The notes under the pieces are model-generated. The model saw only the letters and a program-made list of their open reading frames with translations, was not told where the DNA came from and made no database searches. 64,000 bases of DNA from Trichobilharzia regenti (taxonomy: Eukaryota > Platyhelminthes > Trematoda > Strigeidida > Schistosomatidae), in assembly GCA_944472135.2 (NCBI GenBank), contig OX235265.1, forward strand, positions 52,773,112-52,837,111, in the 5' to 3' direction. Both the position numbers and the translations under genes were made by a program. Below are positions 1-11,546 of this stretch, piece by piece (the first letter of the stretch is position 1; every line of letters starts with the position of its first letter).

Positions 1-319
1 CTAACAAATCATCAGGTTGAAAACATCTTAAATAATCATGAGAGTAAGTAATACGATTTGGACACATAACTAAATAATTAAAACAAAATAAATCCGAGGA
101 AGTAGATGCAACATGTAGAATGAAAATTTTGGTAGCCCAAGATTTAAGCAGGCCGCTAGAGTTTAGCGATAAACATAGGAAACGAAGGGGCAATATGAAA
201 TAGTAAGAAAAAAATACATAAACGTACATAGTTATGTATATATATATGCATAGAAAGAGACAGTAATAACTGTAACCCTTTCCTGCGTGTCTCTTGAAAT
301 AACCTCCTAGCCGGAAGTA

Positions 320-385
320 GATAATAATAATAATGGTATATTCTTATTTTGTACATGAGGGACGCCAGTTTACAGGCATCATCGG
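320..385 (-). repeat. CR1-like LINE 3' tail with (ATT)n end
   Basis: Read on the minus strand, the stretch has the block 'GCCTGTAAA' and ends in an ATT/TTA trinucleotide run. The same layout ('atgcctgta', a short spacer, then an ATT run) recurs at 420-491, 9529-9600 and at the ends of the E units at about 17046 and 41395. CR1-clade LINEs end in short tandem repeats rather than poly(A), so I read these as 3' ends of one family of CR1-like elements. The family assignment is inference. Confidence 0.5.
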
Positions 386-419
386 TATGATAAATTACAT
401 ATACGATTAGCAATCATAC

Positions 420-491
420 TTAATAATAATGTTTTAATAAAATACATGCTTCTTCCTACCTGTGTAGGACACACCAAATGTACAGGCATGG
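420..491 (-). repeat. CR1-like LINE 3' tail
   Basis: On the minus strand the block 'catgcctgtacatttggt' is followed by about 50 nt and an ATT run. It is closest to the + strand tail at 14846-14910, which shares 'ttatccatgcctgtaca'. The body of the element is missing, as expected for a heavily 5'-truncated LINE. Confidence 0.5.
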
Positions 492-2745
492 ATAAGCATT
501 ATTTAGATTTCATAAAATTGGTCTATGGTTAAATTACATGGTTGCTGACGTCTTTATCTTTGGTTTGCGGGAACAATATGATAACCAGTCATTCAATGGG
601 GCACATCATGAAATATAGGAATATTGTCTTCACATTAACAAAAAAACCCAAGTATGTTTTGGATGGATTAAAAATACTTGGGAAAAAATAAAGCTTGAAG
701 TCATTCGCCCATATAACTTTGGTGTGTACAAAATCGAATCTTATTCTTGATTTATATCCAAATTTGGTAATAATTTAAAACAAGTGATACACTTGTATAT
801 TTTTGTCAGCATTTTCACCGTAACATCACAAGTGAATTGTACTCAATGGGGGCTAATAATAATGATAGTTTATATTTTAATATAAACGAGTGTTTTCAAG
901 AAATAAAAGCTAGTTTTACAGTTACGATCAGTTATGTTGTAAGTTACAATCGTGAAGTATTATAAATCAATACTTTTTTAATGGTATGAAGGCATATTCC
1001 ACTACTGTAATCCAGGTTGCGTCGTGGGGGAAGGTAATGCATAATTCACGGAGGAATTACAAGATATGGGACCAATAATGTTTGCAGATCATTCGTCATT
1101 GTAAATGGTCAAACATGCACATACTTCATCTCCATTCAAAAAGTCAAATGGAAGCTAAAATGGTGAGAGAAAAAAGAAGACAAACAACAGCAACGCAAAT
1201 GAAAGCAACAGGAGTCCTCGAGGAGTGATTAATAAATATATACATATATATTCTGTTTAGTAACCATGGTTATTTTTGTGCACTAACTAACTAGTCCCGT
1301 CATGCTAACTTTTATATTATGTGTGAACTAATATTACCGTCCTGTGTAGAAATGTTTATCATTTAGTTCCATTCAGTAGCTAATTATAATGGATGGCTCA
1401 GAAGAACTCGACTACAGAGTATTATAATAACATAACATGGGAAGTCTGTACCGATGACTGATCAGTCTAAACCATTTACAGTGCATAACCGTGGCAGCTT
1501 TCACCTGAATTCGAGGTCACGCGTCAGTGTTGCCTGCCCGAACTTTGAAATCCGATTTTTCTGGCAGACTGAGGAGTAAGAAGGGACTTTTGTCGTCTCA
1601 ACTCGGCCTTTGATTTTGGTGTGATACTGAGTTCAGCTTCTATATCATCCAGGAAGTATATGCCACAGATTTACCCTTGACGTAGAACAATGAACTTTCT
1701 GAGCACCCCATCAGAGTAGTCCCTATCGGAGAGGGGTTTATCGTTTCGCCGTCGCTAGTGGGGTAGTTCAGACCAGTAGAATATCTGTGTGCATATTTTT
1801 AACAGTGCGCTAAATTTCAGTGATGCCAACAGAAATAACTCGTTGACCTAGTTTGTCTCAGCTCTCTATTTGACAGAGAGTGTGATCATTTGAGTGAACT
1901 AACCCGTATGCGCTGCATTAGTTTTATTTCTGCCGGCTGTTTAGCTGATGATCCGGATTTGGCCACTAATTCTTAGCCTATAGGGTCTTCTTTCGTACTT
2001 ATTTGGTGTACCTGCCCTTCCGTACGCCATTGCCTCTTCAATGTCCGTTAGGCGATGGTCGGCAACTGCTCAAGAAGGGGACCAGTATCATGCGAGTCTG
2101 GTGCTTGCTGCGCATACTTTGGGAGGGTTTGCATCCAATCTTGCCTCGGAAGAGCTTCTCTCGGCGTGCACTTCGCAACAAGCCGTTGCAGGCAGTACAA
2201 GAACAGTGACAGGTGTCTGTCTCCCATATTCTCCACTTGAAGGAACCGTCGTGTATGCTGGTATTCTTACACGGAGATGCGTTTCAACACCTAGGGCTTA
2301 AGCACTGTACATAGTTGGTCATTGTAGCGGGAGTGAAGTACAAGGTGCCACAGATAGTTGGAGATCTTGTAAAGCACCTATAGCATACCTCTCAATACCT
2401 GGTGGCTTCGGATTTGATTACATAACGGTTCGAGTAGTGCCCAAGCTGAGCTAAACATACTTCCGGGTCATGTTGGTCAGATTTAGGCAACCTAGCTTCG
2501 GTGGTGAATAAAGAATCCCCTCCGGCAGAAGTAGATTTTTCAAAGTCATTTTTATGCTTGGAAAATTAGATGCTATAATAAATAAAAAAAATCAACAAAA
2601 TAAAACGTACTAGAAAAAATAAATACATCCGAAAACAACCAAACAACAGATATGTAGCCTACAGTCAACTACACGAAACAGAAGGCGAAATGCGAACAAA
2701 ATCGTACCGACCGGTTTAGAAACCGAAAAAATATGCATTCGCTGT

Positions 2746-3105
2746 TGTCAATGTAGTTGAAGATTGAACAATCGATTCATGGTTGTTTGCTCAAACCCAT
2801 CTCCATATTTTTCGCGGAGTCATCAATCCATCAGTCATCGTTTCATCGTTCGCTGTTCATTGGAAGAGAGAAAAATTATCAGAAGTGTCACCGTAATTTG
2901 TTGTTATAACATTTATTCCTAGGCCTTGTGTAATAACCTTATTGTTGTTTATGTTGACGTAAGAATAAAGGATTTTTGGGTCACCAATCAGTGCTCTGGT
3001 TTTTGCGTTGCTTAATACCAAGCGTTTCTGCAAGTCTTTGAGGGACAGCGTGAGGTCCAGCGTAGTAAGAGCTGGACATTGACAGTCTCAGATAGTTGGC
3101 TGACA
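2746..3105 (+). repeat. Diverged LTR of the BEL-type family (solo or truncated)
   Basis: This 360-bp segment starts TGTCAATGTAG and ends GGCTGACA. It is a diverged copy of the 360-366 bp LTRs of elements A, C and D. Shared blocks run in the same order: the 'ttcatggttgtttgctca' block, a 'tcgcggag.catcaat' block, an 'aataaag' signal, an 'accaatc.gtg' block and the 'gctgg.cattgac' block near the end. It is the oldest copy in the window. The five bases either side (GCTGT / CTTTC) do not match. The bases after it resemble the A/C/D leader, so it may be a 5' LTR whose body is lost. Confidence 0.8.
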
Positions 3106-4195
3106 CTTTCTGTTTTCATCTTTCCTCTCTTCTCGAAGGTATTGCATTGAAGCACCGCAAATGATTAGTAATGTTGCTTTTTACGTTTTTATTACTTGAG
3201 CGTTATTTTGAATATTGTCAGCACATACGATGAACAACGCAACTAATTCCATTCTGAATTCTGTTTATCATCGCAAAGTTGGTCCCTTGTAACTGCTAAC
3301 ACCTGAATAATGCTGTACTTACCCTCTACTGTGGAGTTTTATGAATTTTCGAACCCTTATTAACTGATAAAATGATAATGATTCTAAGCCCTGCATCCAG
3401 TGTGTCTTACTCTAGCACCTGTGTATCACCTCTCTTCTTGCCCTCCATTAACGCAGCTTTTCGTAACTCCCACATGAAGTTGACTGACTATAAGTATACT
3501 AAAGATTATAATTTAGACTCAAACAATATCTTGTAACTTATTTAATTGAAAGTAAAAATCCCAAACTTCTCCAGAGGTGTTTTCCATTTTTCCAATTTTT
3601 AATGTCATAAAACAGTGATCCATCAAATTGCACTTGTCAAATATGATCATGCCTGTACAAACGGTATGTGAAATTTGAACAGAGCAAGAACTACAGTTTT
3701 AGCAGAATATATATATTATATGACTTATTAATGGGTACTTAAAAGAGACCTTTAACAACGAAGAAAGCTTCCTAGTGTACGGATGACAAATCAAGAGAGC
3801 ACCATTTGTCGAATATATCCCATTTCCTCCACTATCAACTGGAAGGTTCCGGAAAATTCTAGCGGGATTCCCAAGTTTGACGGCAACCAGTCTGCAGGCC
3901 TATTAAGCTGGCCAAAAATTACTCATCATGCAAGGAGATATTGCCTCCAGTGTTTTACAAGCCCAGAAGATTTGACCCAGACAAGCTACTAATAGCGAAA
4001 GCCCAACTTCATTGCGTACTTCAGTTGACGATTATTCTGCATTCAATTTGGCAGTAGGTTTCCCCTTATACATGGTGTCTAATAAAAATCAGGCTGGTTG
4101 GTGCCGTAGTTATAGTTAAGGGGCTGTATAAGCAAACCATCCGAGACACATAACCAATGTCACACATTCAAGGCCCTATTAATAGCCTTTGAAGC
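3106..4195. other. Unassigned region with a LINE tail remnant
   Basis: Only decayed repeat material is visible. At about 3646-3672 the + strand has 'catgcctgtacaaacggtat', the CR1-like 3' tail block seen elsewhere. A 69-codon ORF at 3783-3992 has no recognisable domain. It may be part of the Gypsy relic that becomes readable from about 4196, but I cannot show that. Confidence 0.4.
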
Positions 4196-4440
4196 GCCAC
4201 AATATTTACTAAAACTGAATTAGTTCGCGCCTACCACATTATCCTGGTAACTGAAGAAGATGTAACGTAAACTGCCTTTAAACCCTATTAGGATTACGGA
4301 GGTTCGTGAGGATGCCATTTGGTCTCCGATTTGCTGCACAAGCATTCCAAAGACGTATGGATGGCTCGCATCGTCAGTTGCTGTTTTCTGAAGCGCACAC
4401 AGATTACCTACTCACTTTTAGTCCTGATATCAATATATAT
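4196..4440 (+). pseudogene. Ty3/Gypsy reverse transcriptase relic
   Basis: Translation of several frames gives pieces in the order expected for the palm of a Gypsy reverse transcriptase. First 'LVRAYHII...EEDVT', matching the family's 'LVRAYHxIPVxxEDVxKTA'. Then, after a frame change, 'VRMPFGLRFAAQAFQRRMDG', matching 'VRMPFGLRNAAQTFQRFMD'. The stretch is broken by at least one frameshift and a stop, and the YLDD motif is not readable. It is a dead fragment and is more diverged than the Gypsy element J in this window, so it is probably another family (Boudicca-like by the 'RAYHxIPV' wording, inference). Confidence 0.7.
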
Positions 4441-4886
4441 TGAGATCACATTTGGGCAGTATTATGCAAAATGGGAGGAAACGGCATGAAAATCGATCAG
4501 AATAAGTCCCTTCCGGTTGCGGAAGCAACAGAATCCCTTATGTATATCGATGACACTACAAGGACCTCACCAATGGCCGGAGACGCGGTTGCCATGAAAC
4601 AGCATCTCCTAACGATATCCATCACAAAACTGCAGCGTCTATACCGACGCTAGTTTTCTAGCCAGTCTTAAGCCCGTGTAAAGAGTGAGTGTTGGGCCTG
4701 TGGTTAGATATCCACACCAATTAACCTATCAAACCTCTAGAGAAACTTCAATGCACACAACACATATTATAAGTACAAATACTCCAAATAAATATCTTAT
4801 TCTTCGCTGGAACCAGAGAGGCGAAATGACGCGGGCTGGTGAAAGCCTTCAAGAAGCCGATCAGCCAGCCAATGTGTCTTCTCTCG

Positions 4887-5021
4887 GTTAAAGCGAGAAT
4901 AGGAATAGGGAAGTGGAATGTCCGTAAAATGTACGAGACTTGGAAGGCTGCTCAGGTAGCCAAAGAAATGCGAAGATATGGCTTAGAAGTACTGGGTATC
5001 TGTGAGAGTAGATGGAATTGA
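4887..5021 (+). pseudogene. RTE-like (SR2-type) LINE endonuclease N-terminal fragment
   Basis: The translated segment reads 'IGIGKWNVRKMYETWKAAQV' followed by 'AKEMRRYGLEVLGICESRW'. This is the start of the apurinic/apyrimidinic endonuclease domain of RTE-clade LINEs, whose consensus is close to 'IGTWNVRTMYETGKxxQVAxEMxRYxLxVLGISETRW'. The N of 'WNVR' and the E of 'CESRW' are metal-binding positions in the family. The frame ends at 5021 and the rest of the endonuclease and the reverse transcriptase are absent. It is a short remnant of an RTE element such as schistosome SR2. Confidence 0.8.
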
Positions 5022-6881
5022 TGCGAATCCTCAAAGTCGTCAACTCGAGAGTCAGTAATCTCCTCCGCTCTGGTCACCCAGACGACGACCAAGAGCACAC
5101 TGAGGCAGTGAGTGACTATCTCAGTGGCTAACTCTTCTCAGACTTCTGCTGTTTCAGTGACCTTGTGATCGCGGGCAGCGCGTACAAACACATATACACT
5201 ACATAAACTACAAATTCGCTAGTTGCATAGATATATAAAAAACTAAGTGAATAGGAGAACATAGGTGATATAGACAAGTATGCAAAAAATATGTGAAAAC
5301 GCATATGCATAGATACGGAAGATCCATTTATGCCCACACGCTTTGTCGTTTTCTGTTACTTTGCCACCCCACCTCTTCTATTTGCCTTGTGGGTTTCGCA
5401 TACACCTACAGTAAGACCGCAGTTAAACACAACTTTAAGCCACTTACGCACATATACCGCGTCAGTTTTGAAGCTACCACATGAGGACACTGACTAACAT
5501 CCTGCATGAGCAGTGTTCGTTGTATAAAATGAAGACAAAACTGGTTATCAAACAGTTTACCAAAGCTAAATCAACCTCCGCTTACAGACTACAGCTAGAA
5601 ATAGCGGTAATGTCCGCATCTGGAGAATTATGATTTATTTGGTAGAGTAGAACAAATCCGCGTGGCTACGCACAGTGTTCCTGTGCATGAAATTCAGTGT
5701 AATCTTTACGGTGCCTTATTACGGCACTATTGATTAAATGGCACTATTCATTTTAAATTCAAACTCCAAATGACTGTAAATCAAGGGTAGAATCCAAAGG
5801 CGTGCACAGGAAAGTCGTATAGGGGAATCGAGTTCAAGCTTTGTTTTCTCCAGGTGTTTGTGATCCATTCAGCATAGACCTGAGCCTTTTAATAATGAAA
5901 AGGCAATATTTCTATTGTCAAGGAACTTATCGGTAAGTTCCTATTGTTACAAAGACGCTCCGAACCGATAGATACTATGTACTTTCTTCGACTTTAACTC
6001 CAAAACACCAGTATTGTAAGAAGGAAGTTATGTTGTTTGGCAATTAAAGTAGAGAACGGTACAAGTCTACAAACAAATGTTTTATACAAATTTATTATGT
6101 ACTTTTATTCTTTTTTGGTCGTCTTCACTTGCACACGACCGAACCATTCGCGCCTTCGAGTTGCCCACCAATGGCTACCAGTTCCCAAAACAAACGTGCA
6201 ATGTTCACCTCCATTGACATCCGTATTTTTTAGTATACTTCATTGACTGACTAGTTGGTGGATGGTTCCCACCAAATGTAGTCGAAAAAAACGGCGATAT
6301 TTAAATTCACCATATACTCAATTGATGTAAGTTAGATATTGCTTATCCATTCCTGTATATCTGGTGTTCCTGCATTGATAGAAATAAACGCATCAGTTGA
6401 TTCCAGTAATACCTGCCTAAACTAACATCCAGAGGAGATACAATGTTGAGATATTTGTAAAATCTGCAAGTCGGTTTGCGATTGCTTTTCAAAATTACTT
6501 TCCTTCGGACTCATCGCAAATCATTTTACCTTTAGCCCAACAAGCGAATCCCCGAGATTCACCAGCACTCACCTTCTCACAAATTGCGCGGCAAGCTCAA
6601 AATGCCGATGATATTACGTTACGAAACGGGAGAATTATTTCCACTCCACCACTTCACGTTTTCAGGCAATCCATGAAAAAATTTTCAGTGTCACGCCTGT
6701 GGCCTACAGTGCATTTAGATTTATGTAGGATGGCTGCCACGTTTTTTATCCCTTGTTGTTTGTTGCAAACAAGCGTTACTAGTTGATGTCGTCTGTATTT
6801 ATCTACTGCAGAACGAAAGAGTTTATAATTTTATGCATTAGATTTGGAAATAACCTACACTCACTTTATTTTATTGGCTGT
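5022..6881. other. Unassigned region containing a diverged repeat shared with 14.3-14.8 kb
   Basis: No gene is supported. From about 5520 to 5960 the sequence is a diverged direct copy of 14326-14790. Both have 'aaactggtt.tcaaacagtt', then 'tggagaatt', then a 'gacttcaagctt' / 'gagttcaagctt' block followed by 'caatatttctat'. This marks an interspersed repeat of unknown class. A block near 6370 ('tgttcctgcattgatagaaa') also resembles the segment around 14870. Confidence 0.45.
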
Positions 6882-7033
6882 AAAACTGAAGTCAGTGACT
6901 TCAGGCTGACCAATATCACACCTATCGCATCTAGAATTATGGAGACAATAGCTAAGGATATATGGATATGCTCAGCTACAACACTGTTAGTCCGAAGCAC
7001 CATGGATTCCGACGCACAGCTGAGTCATCTATA
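6882..7033 (+). pseudogene. CR1-like reverse transcriptase relic
   Basis: The segment is about 80% identical to 9093-9245 of the first CR1-like copy. It shares 'aaaactgaagtcagt', then 'caatatcacacctat' and 'gcatctagaat'. In the intact copy this encodes the reverse transcriptase block 'SNYRPINITPIASRIME'. Only about 150 bp remain, with internal deletions near its right end. It is older than the two nearly identical copies at 8.2-13.7 kb. Confidence 0.75.
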
Positions 7034-7287
7034 ATAACCCCCTGAAGTGTCACAAGTATAGCCTGTACTAACTGTGGCAGTTTGGTTAAGAAACGTTCTC
7101 TGAAAAGTCCTTCATCAAACTGACATTGGCCAATAATTTCCCCCATTCTTTTAAGCATGCTCCCGGCTGACTGATCACCTAACTCGACGTTGAGAAATAA
7201 TATGTCCAGACGATGTCGATCCGGGAGACCGTTTCTCCTTACGAGGGTTGCTTTAAGCAGCTCGTACAAGTTACTAACCTGATTCAC
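7034..7287 (-). pseudogene. Gypsy-type gag relic
   Basis: The minus-strand frame reads 'LGDQSAGSMLKRMGEIIGQC' and continues 'QFDEGLFRERFLTKLPQLVQ' and 'AIL'. Flatworm and other metazoan Gypsy gag proteins share this layout: 'LGDRKPSQLLRxMxxLxG' followed by 'LFxELFLxRLPxxVQxIL'. It is a capsid-domain fragment; the zinc knuckle, protease and polymerase are absent. It lies directly against the CR1-like relic at 6882-7033 in opposite orientation, so one inserted next to or into the other. Confidence 0.65.
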
Positions 7288-7379
7288 GATTCAGCAATAT
7301 CTGGCCAGTATGGTACGAGCTGAATGGTTTTGGCAGTTGAGCGGATACTAATGACCTTAGGAGTATGATCACTTATGAC

Positions 7380-7740
7380 GAAATATATGTAGTAACAAAA
7401 ACAGCAACCAACAAATGAATCGTAAACAACAGCAAATGACGCGGAAGCATGTCCATCTTCTTGATTTCCAGAAGTTCTGCTTATAAATATTCCATTAAGA
7501 GCCGGAAATGACTAAAATGCAACAAAACTCATGAAAGCAATGTGTGAAATAATTATCATGAAATGAATGGGTCCAAATGGTGTCAGAAACTTTTGAAACA
7601 AACAAAATAACTTATTTTGACAGCGTTGGAGTGTTAAATCCAAAATAAATGAGTGGTCTACACTGAGAATCAGTGGAAATAGCTGCAGAAAACACATGAA
7701 AACACTGTGTGCAAGAACCATTAGCAAACAGTGATCTAAT
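7380..7740. repeat. Diverged copy of interspersed repeat G
   Basis: The text follows the same order of blocks as 17660-18125, 31060-31400 and 59515-59935. The blocks are 'cagcaaccaacaaatg', then 'aaacaacag', then an 'acttt.gaaac' block and 'ttttgacagc' (for 'ttttaacagc'). It is the most diverged of the G copies. The class of G is unknown; in S1 it forms the right end of the unit. Confidence 0.45.
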
Positions 7741-7975
7741 ATATGCGACCTATATGAATGAAGATGATCTAGACAATGATCTTAAATATGCATTTCCACT
7801 GTTTAATACAGCTCAAGGTTATTCACACAGTGGTTTCCTTCAGTCCTATGTAAACTGCTCCCAAGTCTATCAGCCGAATTTGTAGATATTACTTCGTTAG
7901 CTTCCTCTTTGTTTTAAGCGATCAAGATGCCTAATCCATACACATGATCCGGCGTATAAACGATGCCTGTAATTT

Positions 7976-8175
7976 ATTTATTTATTTTATATTTTGATGA
8001 CAGCTTGTTGCCACGCCGTATTTTCTATACAAGTATGGAATTTCCAGCAAGTGATATCGCTAGCCCAAATTTTGCGGGCCGACCATAGATATCAGGTGTG
8101 CGTCGGCAGAAAATCCAACCTCGGACCACGGGAATGGTCGGTGAGAGTCCTCACCACTGTCCCACCATCACTAAT
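7976..8175 (-). repeat. SINE-like repeat, copy 1
   Basis: This and two other segments (20010-20165 and 59385-59515) share a roughly 130-bp core. The core contains 'tacaagtatggaattt' and 'gccgaccatagatatcaggt'. At one end all have a T-rich run (ttta repeats), which on the minus strand is an A-rich 3' tail. At the other end copy 2 shows, on the minus strand, 'ggtttgagccc', similar to a Pol III B box. These traits fit a SINE in minus orientation; no A box is convincing. The 541-codon open frame that starts at 7994 runs through this repeat by chance. Confidence 0.6.
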
Positions 8176-8247
8176 ATACGAAAAAATAAAAATAGATTAT
8201 TACTGGAATCTTGAGCTGAACGTGTGTTTCTTTTGGACGTCGTTACC

Positions 8248-9528
8248 AAGCGTTGTGCCTCAAGACACTGAGCTCACTTCACAACAAGTAATATATAGGA
8301 ACTATAGTAAGGCAAACTGGGCCTTAGTTGAATCGATGCTAAGATCCTCCAAATGGGATGAATACTTCACTACTGATGACCTATCGAGAGCCCTAACCAT
8401 CTTCTACCATAACTCAAACATATGCTTAGATGCTGTCATTCCACTCCAAACACTAAAGGTTTCCCCACACAGAAAGTCATACATAAAACCAAAGGATCGT
8501 AAGAAACTGAAGAAACTCTCAACAAGTTACTTCAAACACCACGACTTTGGCACTCTAGGTCTAATACTTAAAACCCTTAGCTCCATCACACAAGCTCAAG
8601 ATTTCCGTATGAGAAAGGAAGAACGCATCGCAGTAGCCAGTCCTGCTAGAGCGTATGCACTCACAGAAATCTTAAGGAAGCGAATGAATCGCAAAAATCA
8701 CAGCATTCCTCTCCTCATAGACAAAGGCAGGCTATGCACTAACTCTGCAGACATATGTGAACTATTCAACAAAACGTTTGCAGGTAACTACCTTAAGCCC
8801 TCAGTCCAGCTACTCGATATACACCCTATTACTAAAATGGCACCAACTCCACTGACACCAAACCAAATTAGCACTGTTCAATTCACTTACGCTGACATTA
8901 ACCAAACTATAAGAACCCTCAAAAGTTCAAAAGGTTTCGGTACCGACGGTATATCATCTTACTTCTATAAATATGGTGGCCCTGACATTCCTCTACTACT
9001 GCTTAAAATATTCACAATGTCCCTAGAAACCCAAACTTACCCTGACATATGGAAGACTACATTCATTATGCCTAAACACAAATCTGGCTCGAAAACTGAA
9101 GTCAGTAACTACCGGCCAATCAATATCACACCTATAGCATCTAGAATCATGGAGAGACTAGTCAAAAATAACCTAATCAAACACATGCTTAGCTGCAACA
9201 TCATAAGTCCGAACCAACATGGATTCCTGAAATCCAGATCATGTTTAACATGTCACCTAGACTTCTTCAATTTTGTAACCAGCAGTCGTGACAGACGGCA
9301 ACTAGTACTTGTCATCTACTTTGACATTTCTAAGGCATTTGACCGTGTTGACCATTTACTGCTAACAAATAAACTGAACTCCTTAGGAATACGTGACCCA
9401 TTATTAGGATGGCTTAAATCATTCCTTAACAATAGGTCCCAAATAGTTAAACTCGGGTCTGCAACCTCCAAACCTAGCCCTATCACTTCTGGTGTAGTAC
9501 AAGGTAGTGTCATTGGACCCCTCCTATT
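8248..9528 (+). pseudogene. CR1-like LINE reverse transcriptase, copy K1 (truncated)
   Basis: This is the 5' four-tenths or so of a CR1-like ORF2 without its endonuclease, continuous with an open frame that runs to 9619. Visible reverse transcriptase blocks in order: 'SSKGFGTDGISSYF', 'SNYRPINITPIASRIME', 'FDISKAFDRVDHLL' (first catalytic Asp) and 'GVVQGSVIGPLLF'. The frame then breaks at 9529, just before the FADD motif, where another LINE tail is joined. Only three substitutions separate it from K2 over about 1.28 kb. Homology with K2 begins at the same base ('caagcgttgtgcctcaagac'). The upstream part of the frame belongs to a SINE-like repeat and is not part of the protein. It cannot encode an active polymerase. 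Confidence 0.9.
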
Positions 9529-9600
9529 TATAATAATAATAATAATAATTTTTATTTCTGTAACAGAAACCAGCCGTTTTTACAGGCATGAACATATGTA
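9529..9600 (-). repeat. CR1-like LINE 3' tail joined to K1
   Basis: At 9529 the K1 sequence gives way to a TAA/ATA run followed by 'ttttacaggcatg'. On the minus strand this reads 'catgcctgtaaaa', a spacer and an ATT run, the tail layout seen at 320, 420, 17046 and 41395. A heavily 5'-truncated LINE therefore lies against K1 in the opposite direction and ends it. Confidence 0.6.
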
Positions 9601-10858
9601 CATTTATGAAAACTTATAGAATATATAATATGATTTGTTAATTTAGAAATAAGTTGAATACTGTTAAATGTGAGAGAAACATTTAAAATGAAGTGTACAA
9701 ATAAGGAAATAGATATAGCGTCAAATCTAAACTGTGATTGAAAAAAAAATACATGTCAATTTCACGCGGGAACCATAAATGGTTGCGTTAGTTGAGGGAG
9801 GTAAGTGGCATTTCTGTACAGGTGCTGACGTATTACATAAGAGATGCAGAATAAACAATAACTATCAGTAAATCATTCAGAAAGAGCTTTAAAGTCTATT
9901 AAACTTTAAATTTACCCGTAAGTACATCATATTTGTGACATTTCCAGTTGTTTATGAGACCCACTTTGAACTTGTCAGCAGATTTTATAATACCGATGAT
10001 CCCGTTATTCACCAGATGAGCTAGCAATATCACGAATAAGTAGAGAAAGCAGTATGTTTGAAAAGAGAAGAAGACACAAGAAAACCAGCAGACAGGTGCA
10101 GATCTGCACCTTCAGTATTTAAAAGGTGTTAATAATTCAAAATATATAAGAGGCATGGGGTTTATCGTTTTTTATTGTTTTTTTTTCAGGAAATATTATT
10201 TTCCCGATATTTTACAGTCTCTTCTGCGAACAATTAGTTTAAAGTGAAAGACAGGTGATAATTTCACCTACTTACGAGGTTTAAAAGGAGTAAAACACAA
10301 AAGTCAGAGTGCGTGAGCTATGTAAAAGAAAAGCGAGGGCCTAGTTATGTATGTTTTTCTGAAGTATACAGTTCGGTGTCCTTCTGAAGTAGCGGACTCA
10401 TACCATTTACTTTCATTCGGGAGTTTGCGTCTAAACTTCGGCTCTAGGCAATTTTCAACTAATATTTCTTTTTTCATTATTTTTTTTTATATTTTTAGTT
10501 TTTGTTTATTCTCATTTTGAAGAAGCCATCCGAACTCAGGAGCCATAGCAATAGAGTGCTGTCCCACAGATAAGGGTGGTTCACATATGTCCCCACCATC
10601 ATATCCGCTGACTAGCAGTCACCACCCTCCCACCTTTTTTGTGCAAGGCCCTGTCGGAATGCTTCATTTTTTTAAAATTATTTATTTATTTTAAATTTCT
10701 GTTGCAAAATGCCACAAACTTTTTGTTTGTCCAGCTATTTATTCGTCGACTTACTCAAACTTATGGTATGAATGACTACTTTCAGAAGAACATCATGTAT
10801 GTTTCATCTTTTACAGCATTTTGAAGACGAAAAATGTAAGAAAGAAAGGCTATCTGAG
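9601..10858. other. Unassigned AT-rich region
   Basis: No gene or recognisable element was found. The stretch contains T-rich and A-rich runs and a perfect 16-bp palindrome GGTGCAGATCTGCACC at 10095-10110. The K1 reverse transcriptase does not resume anywhere in it, so K1 is truncated and not merely interrupted. Confidence 0.5.
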
Positions 10859-11546
10859 ACTTCATTTTAGATATAAACAAATGTAGTTTAGAAAATCGGG
10901 GAACAATCGTGCAGCATTGAGGAAATAAGCAGTGATAAGTTATAATATGTTGTTCTAGAAAATTTGAACATACAGGATTATAGTAATAGAATAGTAAGAT
11001 AAGATTCATTTTAGATATAAACAAATGTAGTTTAGAAAATCAGGGAATAATCGTGCAGCATTGAGCAAATAACCAGTGATAAGTTATAATATGTTGTTCT
11101 AGAAAATTTGAACATACAGGATTATAGTAATAGAATAGTAAGATAAGATTCATTTTAGATATAAACAAATGTAGTTTAGAAAATCAGGGAGTAATCGTGC
11201 AGCATTGAGCAAATAACCAGTGATAAGTTATAATATGTTGTTCTAGAAAATTTGAACATACAGGATTATAGTAATAGAATAGTAAGATAAGATTCATTTT
11301 AGATATAAACAAATGTAGTTTAGAAAATCAGGGAGTAATCGTGCAGCATTGAGCAAATAACCAGTGATAAGTTATAATATGTTGTTCTAGAAAATTTGAA
11401 CATACAAGATTATAGTAATAGAATAGTAAGATAAGATTCATTTTAGATATAAACAAATGTAGTTTAGAAAATCAGGGAGTAATCGTGCAGCATTGAGCAA
11501 ATAACCAGTGATAAGTTATAATATGTTGTTCTAGAAAATTTGAACA
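10859..11546. repeat. Tandem array of a 144-bp unit (4.8 copies)
   Basis: Unit starts fall at 10859, 11003, 11147, 11291 and 11435, exactly 144 bp apart. The last unit is cut after 112 bp where the CR1-like copy K2 begins. The first unit is the most diverged; the other four differ by only a few bases. The unit is AT-rich and contains 'ttcattttagatataaac' and 'gttgttctagaaaatttg'. I see no hammerhead core (no CTGATGA with GAAAC), so it is not the known ribozyme satellite. Confidence 0.95.

Larger units (their letters stand above)
1..2745. other. Unassigned AT-rich DNA with a GC-richer island
   Basis: No convincing gene is visible. The ORFs are short, overlap on both strands and have no family signature. 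Two LINE 3' tails lie near the left edge (listed separately). Between about 1480 and 2530 the base composition becomes clearly more GC-rich and several overlapping 60-86 codon ORFs appear on both strands around 2003-2301. That suggests an old insertion or a 5' leader of an unknown element, but I recognise no motif. Confidence 0.5.

Noticed and set aside
7994..8247. N-terminal part of the 541-codon open frame as protein coding
   Set aside because: This part lies in a SINE-like repeat found in two other non-coding places; LINE homology begins only at 8248.
10095..10110. Perfect 16-bp palindrome GGTGCAGATCTGCACC as a regulatory operator
   Set aside because: Single short palindrome with no neighbouring gene or repeat; chance cannot be excluded.
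10859..11546. 144-bp array as a hammerhead-ribozyme satellite
   Set aside because: No CTGATGA and GAAAC core halves in the unit on either strand, and the period does not fit the roughly 330-bp satellite.
10859..11546. 144-bp or 53-bp arrays as CRISPR
   Set aside because: Units are contiguous with no unique spacers, and the sequence is eukaryotic.
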